Assembly: GCF_022346605.1 (NCBI RefSeq) | Contig: NZ_JAKRNT010000005.1 | Location: 186,001 to 250,000 of the forward strand | Origin: Sporosarcina sp. ACRSL | GTDB lineage: Bacteria; Bacillota; Bacilli; Bacillales_A; Planococcaceae | Length of the DNA stretch: 64,000 nucleotides | Direction: 5' to 3' | Shown: positions 52,544 through 61,504 of the stretch, one piece after another | Numbering within the stretch: position 1 is the first letter of the stretch | Layout of the letters: every line of letters starts with the position of its first letter | Made by a program: the position numbers and the translations under genes | Notes under the pieces: generated by a model | Told to the model about the DNA's origin: nothing | Database searches by the model: none | Seen by the model: only the letters and a program-made list of their open reading frames with translations

Positions 52544-54145
52544 TTGGACTACTTATACAACCCATACCCAACAACTCGCCATACCGTCTTCGCACGAAAA
52601 GGGATGGTGGCAACGTCGCAACCGCTGGCGGCACAGGCGGGTATTGAAGTGATGCAGAAGGGCGGGAATGCGGTAGATGCTGCGATTGCAACGGCCGCTG
52701 CACTCACTGTCGTTGAGCCTACGACGAACGGCATCGGCGGCGATGCTTTTGCGCTTGTGTGGATGAAAGATAAACTGTACGGCTTAAACGGGTCGGGACC
52801 GGCCCCGGAAGCACTCACTTTAGAAGCGATGAAAGAGGCGGGGCATGAAAAGATTCCTACTTTTGGTTTCACACCGATTACGGTGCCGGGGGTTCCGTCT
52901 GCGTGGGCGGAGCTTGCTAAACGGTTTGGCAATTTGCCGTTAATTGAGTCGCTTGCCCCTGCGATCCGTTATGCGGAAGAAGGATATCCGCTCACGCCGA
53001 TTTTAGGGAAGTATTGGAAGTTTGCGTACAATAAATTTAAATCGCTAGATTCGGCTGATTTCGATGAATGGTTCAAGACGTTCGCGCCGGATGGTAGAGC
53101 GCCGGAAATCGGTGAAATGTGGAAGTCGCCAGGGCATGCGCAAACGTTGCGGGAAATAGGCGAAACGAATGCGGAGTCTTTTTACAGAGGCGAGCTTGCC
53201 GATAAAATCGATGCGCATGTCACTGAGAACAATGGCTATTTACGTAAATCCGACCTTGAAAACTACAAAGCTGAATGGGTTGACCCGATTTCGACGAACT
53301 ATAAAGGCTACGATGTTTGGGAGATTCCTCCGAATGGGCAAGGGCTTGTAGCGCTTATGGCTCTCAACATTTTCTCTGAAATGAATCCTGTAGTCCCGAA
53401 CGACGTGAAATCGCTTCACGAACAGATCGAGGCGATGAAGCTTGCGTTTACCGACGGAAAAGCATTCATTACGGAAGAGAAGGATATGCCGATTGATGTC
53501 GAACATCTGCTGTCGAAGGAATATGCAAAGGAACGGGCTGCGGAAATTAAAGAACGGGCAACAGTTCCGAATCCATATGAGCTGCCGAGAAGTGGAACGA
53601 TCTATTTGGCGACTGCGGATGGAGATGGGAATATGGTTTCCTTCATCCAATCGAATTATATGGGCTTCGGTTCCGGAGTTGTCGTGCCAGGGACAGGTAT
53701 CGCGCTTCAAAACCGTGGCGTCGATTTCTCGCTCAATCCAGAGCATCCAAATGTGTTGAAGCCAGGGAAACGAACATTCCATACGATTATCCCAGGATTC
53801 CTGACGAAGAACGGACAAGCGGTCGGTCCGTTTGGTGTCATGGGTGGTTTCATGCAGCCGCAAGGCCATTTTCAAGTCGTCGTCAATACCGTCGATTATC
53901 ACCTGAATCCGCAAGCCGCGCTCGACGCTCCGCGCTGGCAATGGGTCGAAGGGAATAAAGTGACTGTCGAACCGAACTTCCCGAACCATATTGCACAAGC
54001 GCTCACACGTTTAGGACATCAAATTGTCCCGACATTGGATGGTGGTTCGTTCGGACGAGGCCAAATCATTTGGCGCGATCCAGAAACAGGCGTCCTGTCA
54101 GGTGGAACAGAAGCAAGGACGGATGGATCGATTGCGGTTTGGTGA
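52544..54145 (+). CDS. Gamma-glutamyltransferase family protein (YwrD-like)
   Basis: 533-aa N-terminal-nucleophile hydrolase precursor. Conserved GGNAVDAAIATAAALTVVEP, then GIGGDAFALVW; self-cleavage would occur before the Thr in PRSGTIYLATAD (about residue 354), giving large and small subunits. The later block FQSNYMGFGSG-like (SNYMGFGSGVVVPGTGI) and LNPQAALDAPRWQW fit. No signal peptide, as in YwrD-type cytoplasmic members. TTG start behind GGGGGAA. Its neighbour, a peptide importer with a serine hydrolase, suggests peptide or gamma-glutamyl salvage. Confidence 0.9.
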   Translation: MDYLYNPYPTTRHTVFARKGMVATSQPLAAQAGIEVMQKGGNAVDAAIATAAALTVVEPTTNGIGGDAFALVWMKDKLYGLNGSGPAPEALTLEAMKEAGHEKIPTFGFTPITVPGVPSAWAELAKRFGNLPLIESLAPAIRYAEEGYPLTPILGKYWKFAYNKFKSLDSADFDEWFKTFAPDGRAPEIGEMWKSPGHAQTLREIGETNAESFYRGELADKIDAHVTENNGYLRKSDLENYKAEWVDPISTNYKGYDVWEIPPNGQGLVALMALNIFSEMNPVVPNDVKSLHEQIEAMKLAFTDGKAFITEEKDMPIDVEHLLSKEYAKERAAEIKERATVPNPYELPRSGTIYLATADGDGNMVSFIQSNYMGFGSGVVVPGTGIALQNRGVDFSLNPEHPNVLKPGKRTFHTIIPGFLTKNGQAVGPFGVMGGFMQPQGHFQVVVNTVDYHLNPQAALDAPRWQWVEGNKVTVEPNFPNHIAQALTRLGHQIVPTLDGGSFGRGQIIWRDPETGVLSGGTEARTDGSIAVW

Positions 54146-54174
54146 CAATAAAATAATAGTTTATTAATTTACAC

Positions 54175-54205
54175 ACCTCCTATCCCAGCGTAGGAGGTAT
54201 TTTTT
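54175..54205 (+). terminator. Terminator after gamma-glutamyltransferase gene
   Basis: ACCTCCTA-TCCCAGCG-TAGGAGGT stem followed by ATTTTTT. Confidence 0.9.
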
Positions 54206-54288
54206 ATGAAACAACTGACAAAGTCATCCAATTCAGAACCTTCATATGATAGAATAGTTAGAAAGAGATACATAGGGGTAGGTGAGAA

Positions 54289-57200
54289 TTGGTGCAAACA
54301 AAGCCCATTTTACTATCGAAACTGATGCCGCCGACGCCATCCGCCACGTATATGCGAAGGGCTTCGTTCGTCAAAAAAATGAAACAGGCGGATCGAGTGA
54401 AGCTCACGTTGTTGCATAGCGGGGCGGGGTACGGGAAAAGCTCGGGACTTGCTGCTTATTTCCATGACACGCAATCGACGTACAGCTGGTATTCCGTGAC
54501 GGATGAAGACGATGATGTCCTTCCGTTCATTACATATTTAACGCAAAGCATTCGCCGTGTGCTACCGGGATTCGGATCTACACTATCGGAGTGGGATGAG
54601 CCTACTTTGCATCCGAAGGAAATGGACCTTGAGCGTTGGCTTGCCCTTTTCTTGAATGAATTATGGCAAGTCGAAGGCCCGCTCTTCATTGTCATCGATG
54701 ATTTTCATCACGTCGACCATGTCTTCTTGGTGAATTATCTCGTTGAGAAAATGATCGGTTCATTGCCACCCCAAATCCATCTCATCGTTGCTACGCGGAA
54801 CCGTCCGAGATGGGCGAGTCTCGTGAAGCTCAAAGTGACGGGGCAGCTATGCGAGCTAACGGAGGAGGACTTTCTTTTTTCTGATGAGGAAGTGGCCGTT
54901 TTCTACGAGGACTATTTCGATCAGACGCTTACCGAGGAGGAGGCGGCTTCTGTCATTCGGTTAACGGAAGGGTGGGCGATTGCGGTCAATCTGCTTGCGC
55001 TTCACCTTGCCGGGGGCGAAACTCATTTGCCGACCGCCATGAAGCCCGCGTTGCACGAACTGTTCGCCTATCTATCCGAGGAAGTGTTTAACCGGATGAG
55101 CTATGGCGAACAGGAACGGCTCTTAGCCTTCTCCATCTTTCCGACCTTTTCCGTCGAGCATGTCCGTGAGTTTTATGGAAATGAAATGGCGAAAGCTCTC
55201 CAACAGTTCGCGGAACGCCATGTCTTCATCCAATCGCTCGGCGAAGGAACGTACCGATACCATGCCCTTTTTCAACAATTTCTCGAACGGAAATGGCAAT
55301 CGATTGATCCGGAACAATTTTACAAAACACAAAAGCGGGCGACGGAATTTTATCTTCGTCAATCAAACCCGATCCAAGCCATTTCCCATGCATTGAAAAG
55401 TGGGGATTCGAATTTCATTGGACAAATTATTGTGTCTAATGGCGCGAGTTTAATCAAAGCCGGACAGTTCGAATGGCTGCTCGATATTTTGAAAGGATTG
55501 TCTCCTGATGTGCTTGAACGGTACTATCCCCTCTATTATTTCGAAGGTGAGGCGCATCGGTACCGAGCATTTTACGAGAAGGCGAGAGTGGCGTATTCGG
55601 CATGCCTTAAGGCCGCGGAATTTCATGGGGACGATTATTATGCGGGACGAGCCCACGCTGGGATTGCGCATATTTATCTCGATACGATTCAACCCGGTCT
55701 AGCCGATCCGTATTTAATGAACGCGATTGTACTTGCCGAAAAGAGCGAAAAGACGAGCGAGTTGGAAATGGAGTTGCTAAAGCGGCAATTCGCGGAAAAC
55801 CTCGTCAATCTTGGGAAAGCTTCAGACGCGGCGAAATGGGTGCAGAAGGAAATTAACGATCACAGCATTCTCCGGGAAGGGAATTTGGATGCTCGTATTG
55901 CGCTAAGGACAGGCAGATTACGGGAAGCGCAAGCGATTTTGAATGAACGAGAGAACGATTCGACATTGCCAGATTCGCATAGGGAAACGGATATTTTACT
56001 GTCGCTGATCTACTCGCTGATTGGTGAGGTGGAACTTGCGCTTGATAGTGCCGCTAGAGGGATTGAGCTTGGCAGGGAAGAGAAGTCGGGGTTTATTGAA
56101 GCTGTCGGGATGATTCGGATGGGACATGCGAAAATCCTATCCGATCCCGGAAATGTACTCATTGCGAAAGAGCATTATGTACAGGCAATCAAGCGGATGG
56201 ATGAGCTGAACGTATCGCGCGGCAGTGCGGAGCCTTATATGGGGCTGTCAATCGTCGCTGCACGTCTTGGCGAATTCGCGGAAGCGATCCAGTACGGAGA
56301 GGCGGGCTTACGGGAGACGGAGCGGGTCAATGACGGCTGGCTATCCGCATTGATTCATATTGGACTAGCAATCGTTCATTTCTATGCGAGCAATGAAACC
56401 GAAATGGAGTATCATCTGAAGGAAGCGGAACGGCTTTTCGGGGAATGCGGAGATCTGTACGGCGAGATGATTACGGCGTTTTGGTCGATGAAGTTGTATG
56501 ACCTAACGAATGATGACGAGCAATTTTCATTGCATGCCGAACGCTTTTTCACGCTTTGCGCGGAACAAAATTATTTGTTTTTCTTAACGGCTGACACGAT
56601 TTTTGCCCCGTTCGACATGCAGTCGATCCATCCGTTAGTGCTCAAAGCAAGCCGTTTTCACACGGAGCATGCCGGCATTCAACAAGCCATCCAAATTCTG
56701 GGGGTGGAGGATGCCACTTCACATCCGGGATACAAAATCGACGTCCAACTGTTAGGGCCGTTCATGATTCAACTCGGACTTGACGAAGTAGATGACCGTA
56801 AATGGCAACGGGATAAGTCGAAGGAGCTTTTCATTTATTTGTTGTTAAATAAAAACCGATACGTTCCGAAAGAGGAAATCATGCAGGCACTCTGGGCGGA
56901 TGCCGACGATAAAAGCGCCGATCGGGATTTCAAAGTAGCATTAAACGCTTTACTGAAAGTGATTGAGCCAAATCGGAATGCAAGGGAAAACCCGTTCTTC
57001 ATTCTCCGTAAGCAAACGATGTACCGACTAAACCCAAAAGCGGATATCCGAACCGATCTCGAACGGTTCAAGCAGTACGTGGAAGCAGGGCTATCAGAGA
57101 AAGTTGCTGATATAGCGGTCGACCAACTATTAAAAGCCGCTGCGTTCTACAAAGGGAAACTGTTCGAGGAAAAGCTGTCCATCGACTGGATCACACAAGA

Positions 57201-57492
57201 ACGCGAGCGGTTCGAACAGCTATACATCCAAACACTCGAGCGACTCGCCCAATCATATACAAGACTACAAGACTACAACAAAACAATCGAATGGGCGGAA
57301 AAACTATTGCGGATCGACCAAACATGGGAAGAAGCATACCGGCTCCTCATGTTCGCCCACTACCAGCTCCAAAACCGCCCGCAATCCATCAAATGGTACC
57401 GAAAATGCCAAACCGTCCTCGAAGAAGAACTAGGCATCGAACCAATGGAAACAACCGAGCAAATGTACAAGATGATCATGAATGAACTATAA
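54289..57492 (+). CDS. Large ATPase transcriptional regulator with C-terminal BTAD domain
   Basis: 1067-aa MalT/LuxR-like signal-transduction ATPase. Walker A SGAGYGKSSG (about residue 45), Walker B LFIVIDDFHHVDH, then a winged helix and long TPR-like helical repeats (about 380-800). The C-terminus (about 815-1067) holds an OmpR-type winged helix (VQLLGPFMIQL, then KELFIYLLLNKNRYVPKEE) and a bacterial transcriptional activator domain of TPRs ending LGIEPMETTEQMYK. TTG 54289 or GTG 54292 lies behind AGGTGAG. It precedes the ABC transporter operon in the same orientation, so it probably activates it in response to the transported compound. Confidence 0.88.
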   Translation: MVQTKPILLSKLMPPTPSATYMRRASFVKKMKQADRVKLTLLHSGAGYGKSSGLAAYFHDTQSTYSWYSVTDEDDDVLPFITYLTQSIRRVLPGFGSTLSEWDEPTLHPKEMDLERWLALFLNELWQVEGPLFIVIDDFHHVDHVFLVNYLVEKMIGSLPPQIHLIVATRNRPRWASLVKLKVTGQLCELTEEDFLFSDEEVAVFYEDYFDQTLTEEEAASVIRLTEGWAIAVNLLALHLAGGETHLPTAMKPALHELFAYLSEEVFNRMSYGEQERLLAFSIFPTFSVEHVREFYGNEMAKALQQFAERHVFIQSLGEGTYRYHALFQQFLERKWQSIDPEQFYKTQKRATEFYLRQSNPIQAISHALKSGDSNFIGQIIVSNGASLIKAGQFEWLLDILKGLSPDVLERYYPLYYFEGEAHRYRAFYEKARVAYSACLKAAEFHGDDYYAGRAHAGIAHIYLDTIQPGLADPYLMNAIVLAEKSEKTSELEMELLKRQFAENLVNLGKASDAAKWVQKEINDHSILREGNLDARIALRTGRLREAQAILNERENDSTLPDSHRETDILLSLIYSLIGEVELALDSAARGIELGREEKSGFIEAVGMIRMGHAKILSDPGNVLIAKEHYVQAIKRMDELNVSRGSAEPYMGLSIVAARLGEFAEAIQYGEAGLRETERVNDGWLSALIHIGLAIVHFYASNETEMEYHLKEAERLFGECGDLYGEMITAFWSMKLYDLTNDDEQFSLHAERFFTLCAEQNYLFFLTADTIFAPFDMQSIHPLVLKASRFHTEHAGIQQAIQILGVEDATSHPGYKIDVQLLGPFMIQLGLDEVDDRKWQRDKSKELFIYLLLNKNRYVPKEEIMQALWADADDKSADRDFKVALNALLKVIEPNRNARENPFFILRKQTMYRLNPKADIRTDLERFKQYVEAGLSEKVADIAVDQLLKAAAFYKGKLFEEKLSIDWITQERERFEQLYIQTLERLAQSYTRLQDYNKTIEWAEKLLRIDQTWEEAYRLLMFAHYQLQNRPQSIKWYRKCQTVLEEELGIEPMETTEQMYKMIMNEL

Positions 57493-57521
57493 GACGGTCC
57501 CGGTTTCCGGGGCCGTCTTTA
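57491..57521 (+). terminator. Terminator after BTAD regulator gene
   Basis: AAGACGG-T-CCCGG-TTT-CCGGG-G-CCGTCTT stem with T run. Confidence 0.9.
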
Positions 57522-57580
57522 CGCTCAAAGTGGCACGTCCGCCCGCAACGGAAATCAACTGTTACAATCTACGTCTAGAC

Positions 57581-57690
57581 TCCGGGCGCTAGCTTCTCGG
57601 GTCATAAGTCAAAGCTACTACGTGGCAAAGACCGCCACTTCGTATCTTTGTCTTATGCCTGTCGAAGCTGGACGAGCGCCCTCCGCTTTT
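57581..57690. repeat. Long imperfect palindromic element
   Basis: About 110 nt folding back on itself: GGGCGCT, AGCTTC, GG-CATAAG-type and CAAAG blocks on the left (57584-57617) match CTTTG, CTTATG, GAAGCT and AGCGCCC on the right (57647-57682). The loop contains a second stem GTGGC/GCCAC. It lies between the regulator terminator and the ABC operon, which fills most of this gap. It looks like a mobile palindromic (REP/MITE-like) or structured RNA element. Confidence 0.6.
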
Positions 57691-57775
57691 GTTTTGTAAC
57701 TCATTTGCAACTACCATCCAATAGAGTAAGAGACAGAAAGAAAGCGTTTACAAAACAAGTGAGGGGAGTTGCAGT

Positions 57776-59050
57776 ATGAAGAAGAAATTGTGGTTGGTCC
57801 TATTATTTGCAATGGTGCTCGTCATCAGCGCAGCTTGTGGCAAAGACGAAGGGGAGACAAAGTCGTCAACAGAAAAAGAAACAACATCCGGAACGACAAC
57901 TGCCGTATCCGGTGAAAACAAAAAGGAAGAGAAAAAGGAAGAGCAAGAAGTAATCAAAATCGGTGTCCTCGCCTCATTAACAGGTGCTCTTGAATCTTAC
58001 GGAAAACAAACGAAACAAGGCTTTGAACTAGGTCTTGAATATGCAACAGACGGCACGATGGAAGTTGCAGGCAAAAAAATCGAATTCGTTTTTGAAGACA
58101 CAGAAACAAAACCGGAAGTCGCTGTTCAAAAAGCGACGAAGTTATTAGAAGAAGATAAAGTCGATTTCCTCGTCGGATCTTCCAGTTCAGGAGACACGCT
58201 AGCGGTTCTGCCTCTAGCAGAGGAATACGAGAAAATCATGATCGTTGAACCAGCAGTTGCGGATAGTATTACAGGTTCAGAATTCAACCCGTACATCTTC
58301 CGTACAGGACGTAACTCATCACAGGATGCTGTTGCGGGGGCTGCAGCAATCGCAGGTCCTGGCGTTAAAATCGCAACATTCGCACCGGATTATTCATTCG
58401 GTTGGGATGGTATCAAAGCATTTAAGAAAGCGGCAGAAGATCTAGGCGCTGAAATTATCGTTGAGGAATACGCGGATCCTGCAGCAACGGATTTCACATC
58501 CAACTTGCAAAAGATCATTGAAGCAAAACCAGATTATTTGTTTGTCGTTTGGGCAGGTGCGAACTCGCCTTGGAACCAAATTGCTGATTTGAAAATGCAA
58601 GAAAAAGGCATCAAAATTTCGACAGGTGCACCGGATATTCCGGCACTTTCCATCATGGAGCCGCTCGTCGGCATGGAAGGGTTCTCGGTTTACTACCATA
58701 CGCTTCCGAACAATCCGATCAATGATTGGCTAGTTAAAGAGCACAAAGCTCGCTACAACGGTGAAGTTCCAGATTTATTCACGCCAGGCGGAATGACGGC
58801 TGCAATCGCAATCGTCGAAGCATTGAAGAAATCTGAAGGCGACGCGGATGCCAATAAATTGATCGACATTATGGAAGGAATGTCTTTCGATACACCGAAA
58901 GGAAAGATGACATTCCGTGAAGAGGATCACCAAGCATTGCAAACGCTTTATTCCATCAAGCTTGAAAAACAAGATGGTGTGCCGTACCCAGTTCCAGTGC
59001 TCATTCGAGAGCTTTCGCCTGAAGAAACTGAGCCACCGATCAACAACTGA
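57776..59050 (+). CDS. Branched-chain amino acid-type ABC transporter binding lipoprotein
   Basis: 424-aa LivJ-family extracytoplasmic protein. Lipobox ISAAC at the signal end, then a low-complexity Thr/Lys/Glu linker (to about 58). The periplasmic-binding fold starts IKIGVLASLTGALESYGKQT and contains VDFLVGSSSSGDTLAVLPLA. GAGGGGAG precedes ATG 57776. LivJ-like proteins bind amino acids, amides or aromatic acids; the ligand is not deducible. An elaborate RNA structure separates it from the ATPase genes. Confidence 0.92.
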   Translation: MKKKLWLVLLFAMVLVISAACGKDEGETKSSTEKETTSGTTTAVSGENKKEEKKEEQEVIKIGVLASLTGALESYGKQTKQGFELGLEYATDGTMEVAGKKIEFVFEDTETKPEVAVQKATKLLEEDKVDFLVGSSSSGDTLAVLPLAEEYEKIMIVEPAVADSITGSEFNPYIFRTGRNSSQDAVAGAAAIAGPGVKIATFAPDYSFGWDGIKAFKKAAEDLGAEIIVEEYADPAATDFTSNLQKIIEAKPDYLFVVWAGANSPWNQIADLKMQEKGIKISTGAPDIPALSIMEPLVGMEGFSVYYHTLPNNPINDWLVKEHKARYNGEVPDLFTPGGMTAAIAIVEALKKSEGDADANKLIDIMEGMSFDTPKGKMTFREEDHQALQTLYSIKLEKQDGVPYPVPVLIRELSPEETEPPINN

Positions 59051-59075
59051 TTACCTAAAGGAAAATCTATTAAGT

Positions 59076-59144
59076 AGAAGGACAGTCATTGTGCTGTCCT
59101 TCTCAATCGGATAAAAAGCTCCATTTCATCCGATTGAGAAGGAC
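59076..59144 (+). promoter_or_regulatory. Two mutually exclusive hairpins after binding-protein gene
   Basis: Hairpin A: AGAAGGACAG (59076-59085) with CTGTCCTTCT (59094-59103), 10 bp. Hairpin B: GTCCTTCTCAATCGGAT (59096-59112) with ATCCGATTGAGAAGGAC (59128-59144), 17 bp perfect. They share 59096-59103 and cannot both form. No long T run follows. Probably tunes expression of the ABC genes relative to the binding protein. Confidence 0.7.
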
Positions 59145-59167
59145 GGACGCTGGGAGGAGGAAAATGA

Positions 59168-59941
59168 TTGGAACCGATCATTAGAACAGAAAACCTGACA
59201 ATTCGTTTCGGTGGGCATACAGCCGTGTCCCATGTGAATTTTGAAATGCCGCCGAAGCACTTGAAATCGATTATCGGGCCGAATGGGGCTGGCAAGACGA
59301 CGTTTTTTAATTTATTGAGCGGCGAGCTGAAACCGACCGAAGGGGATGTCTTCTTCAAAGGGGAGTCGATGGCGTCGTTATCGTCTGTTGAAAGGACGAG
59401 GAGAGGGATTGGTCGTTCTTTCCAAATTACGAATGTGTTTCCGAATTTGACTGTGCTGGAAAATGTCCGACTGGCCGTTCAATCAAAGGAGAAAATCCGG
59501 TATCAAATGTTCCGCCACTTCCTTCATCATAAGAATCTCATCGAAGAGGCGGAGAAATTGATCGCACTCGTATTGCTCGATGGCAAGGAAGACGCGATCG
59601 CGAGCCAGTTATCTCACGGGGAAAAGCGGAAGCTTGAAATCGCGATGCTACTTGCGCTCGATACGGAATTGTTGCTGCTCGATGAACCGACTGCGGGCAT
59701 GTCGCTCGAGGAAGTTCCGGCAATCTTGGATGTCATCCGGAAAATTAAACAGACCGGAGAAAAGACGATTTTATTAATCGAACACAAAATGGATATGATT
59801 TTGGATTTGTCGGATTCCATTATGGTGCTTTTTAACGGCAAGCTGCTGGCGGATGGAAGCCCGCGGGAGATCATGGACAACGAAACGGTCCAAAATGCGT
59901 ATTTGGGAGGGCTTTACGATGAAAACCTTGTTGAAAGTTGA
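59168..59941 (+). CDS. Branched-chain-type ABC transporter ATPase (LivG-like)
   Basis: 257-aa ATPase. Walker A GPNGAGKTTFFNLL, LivG-type IGRSFQITNVFPNLTVLENV, signature LSHGEKRKLEIAMLLA, Walker B LLLDEPTAGMS. TTG start 7 nt after GGGAGGAGG. Overlaps livF by 23 nt. Part of a five-component importer. Confidence 0.93.
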   Translation: MEPIIRTENLTIRFGGHTAVSHVNFEMPPKHLKSIIGPNGAGKTTFFNLLSGELKPTEGDVFFKGESMASLSSVERTRRGIGRSFQITNVFPNLTVLENVRLAVQSKEKIRYQMFRHFLHHKNLIEEAEKLIALVLLDGKEDAIASQLSHGEKRKLEIAMLLALDTELLLLDEPTAGMSLEEVPAILDVIRKIKQTGEKTILLIEHKMDMILDLSDSIMVLFNGKLLADGSPREIMDNETVQNAYLGGLYDENLVES

Positions 59942-60626
59942 GGACATCCATACGCATATCGGCCAGTACCATATCCTTCAAGGCATTTCATTCGAAGCGC
60001 GTGAAGGTGAAGTGAGTGTACTGCTCGGCCGTAACGGAGCAGGGAAGACGACAACGTTAAAGACGATTATGGGCTTGACACCGGCTTCCAAAGGGGCGGT
60101 CGTTTTCAATGGAGAGGACATTACGAAAAAGGCTACATACACGATCGCAAACGCCGGAATCGGCTATGTGCCTGAGGATCAAGGCATCTTCGGTGACCTC
60201 ACTGTCGAAGAGAATATGAAAGTCGCGATGCGGAAGGAAGACGATGCTGCGTATAAACGACAAGATTATGTGCTCGAGCTTTTTCCAGACTTGAAAAAGT
60301 TTTGGAAGAAGGACGGAGGACATCTTTCGGGCGGACAGAAGCAAATGCTTTCGATGGCGCGGGCGTTCGTCAATGACAGCAAATTGCTCCTCATCGACGA
60401 GCCGTCGAAGGGGCTTGCACCGATTGTCGTCGAGACGGTGATGGAAGCGATTACGGAAATGAAAAAGAGTACGACGATCGTGCTCGTGGAACAGAATTTC
60501 ATTATGGCGAGCCGGATCGGCGATCGGTATACGCTCATCGATGACGGTGCGACAGTCCATGCGGGAGACATGCAGGACTTGATCCACAACGAAGAAATTA
60601 AACGAAAATACTTAGGAATCGGATGA
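59919..60626 (+). CDS. Branched-chain-type ABC transporter ATPase (LivF-like)
   Basis: 235-aa ATPase. Walker A GRNGAGKTTTLKTIMG, the LivF-type YVPEDQGIFGDLTVEENM, signature LSGGQKQMLSMARAF, Walker B LLLIDEPSKGLAP. ATG 59919 has GGGAGG upstream, inside the end of livG; the longer open frame from 59853 is not used. livH follows after 13 nt. Confidence 0.93.
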   Translation: MKTLLKVEDIHTHIGQYHILQGISFEAREGEVSVLLGRNGAGKTTTLKTIMGLTPASKGAVVFNGEDITKKATYTIANAGIGYVPEDQGIFGDLTVEENMKVAMRKEDDAAYKRQDYVLELFPDLKKFWKKDGGHLSGGQKQMLSMARAFVNDSKLLLIDEPSKGLAPIVVETVMEAITEMKKSTTIVLVEQNFIMASRIGDRYTLIDDGATVHAGDMQDLIHNEEIKRKYLGIG

Positions 60627-60639
60627 GGGGGGCTGCACG

Positions 60640-61500
60640 ATGGAATTACTCATCAATTTAACGGTGAACGGATTAGCGACGGGCATGCTCATTTTCCTTC
60701 TCGCTTCCGGTTTAACGCTGATCTTCGGTTTGATGAGCGTACTGAATTTCGCGCATGGCGGATTGTTCGCATGGGGTGCGTATTCAGGTGTTTGGTTTTA
60801 CACGATGTCGGGAAGCTTTATCGTCGGCATACTTGGGGCAATTGTAACAGGAATTATTCTTGGATTTGTTACCGAAAAGCTGATCATTACGCCGGTGTAC
60901 GGCAATCACGTGCAACAGATCCTCATCACGCTTGGCTTCATGCTCGTACTAGCTGAAATGCTGAAAGTCGTTTGGGGGCCGAATCAAATCGCGGCAAAAG
61001 TGCCGAAATATTTGTCGGGGAGCTGGGAATTCGGGGATGTTCTCATCATTAAATACCGGTTGTTCATCATTATCGTCGGCTTCATTGTATTCGGGATTTT
61101 CCAATACATGCTGCAAAAGACGAAAATTGGCTTGATCGTCAGAGCGGGCGTTATGGATAAAGACATGGTGCAAGCACTTGGCATTAACATTAAGCGCGTT
61201 TTCTTGTACGTCTTCATGGTCGGTGCTGCACTTGCGGCGTTAAGCGGTGCTCTATTTGCTCCGTATTCCGGCGTTATTTATGCAGAAATGGGCTTTGAGT
61301 TTGCGATTTTGGCGTTCATCGTCGTTGTTATCGGCGGGATGGGCAGCTTCCCAGGATCGTTGTTCGCGGCTATACTAGTCGGCCTTGCGGGAAGCTATAT
61401 GGCGTATTACGTTCCTGCTTTATCACTTGCGGTCAATATGATACTAATGGCTATCGTATTAATTTTCCGTCCGCAAGGGCTTTTCTCGGCAAAGGGGTGA
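60640..61500 (+). CDS. Branched-chain-type ABC transporter permease (LivH-like)
   Basis: 286-aa permease with about eight helices. Conserved LINLTVNGLATGMLIFLLAS, then GLTLIFGLMSVLNFAHGGLF and AFIVVVIGGMGSFPGSLFAA. GAGGGGGG precedes ATG 60640. Followed directly by livM. Confidence 0.93.
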   Translation: MELLINLTVNGLATGMLIFLLASGLTLIFGLMSVLNFAHGGLFAWGAYSGVWFYTMSGSFIVGILGAIVTGIILGFVTEKLIITPVYGNHVQQILITLGFMLVLAEMLKVVWGPNQIAAKVPKYLSGSWEFGDVLIIKYRLFIIIVGFIVFGIFQYMLQKTKIGLIVRAGVMDKDMVQALGINIKRVFLYVFMVGAALAALSGALFAPYSGVIYAEMGFEFAILAFIVVVIGGMGSFPGSLFAAILVGLAGSYMAYYVPALSLAVNMILMAIVLIFRPQGLFSAKG

Positions 61501-61504
61501 CGGC

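Noticed and set aside
54206-54325. Short ORF starting MKQLTKSSNSEPS after the GGT-like gene
   Set aside because: It has no ribosome site, starts within the terminator tail and overlaps the regulator start in another frame.
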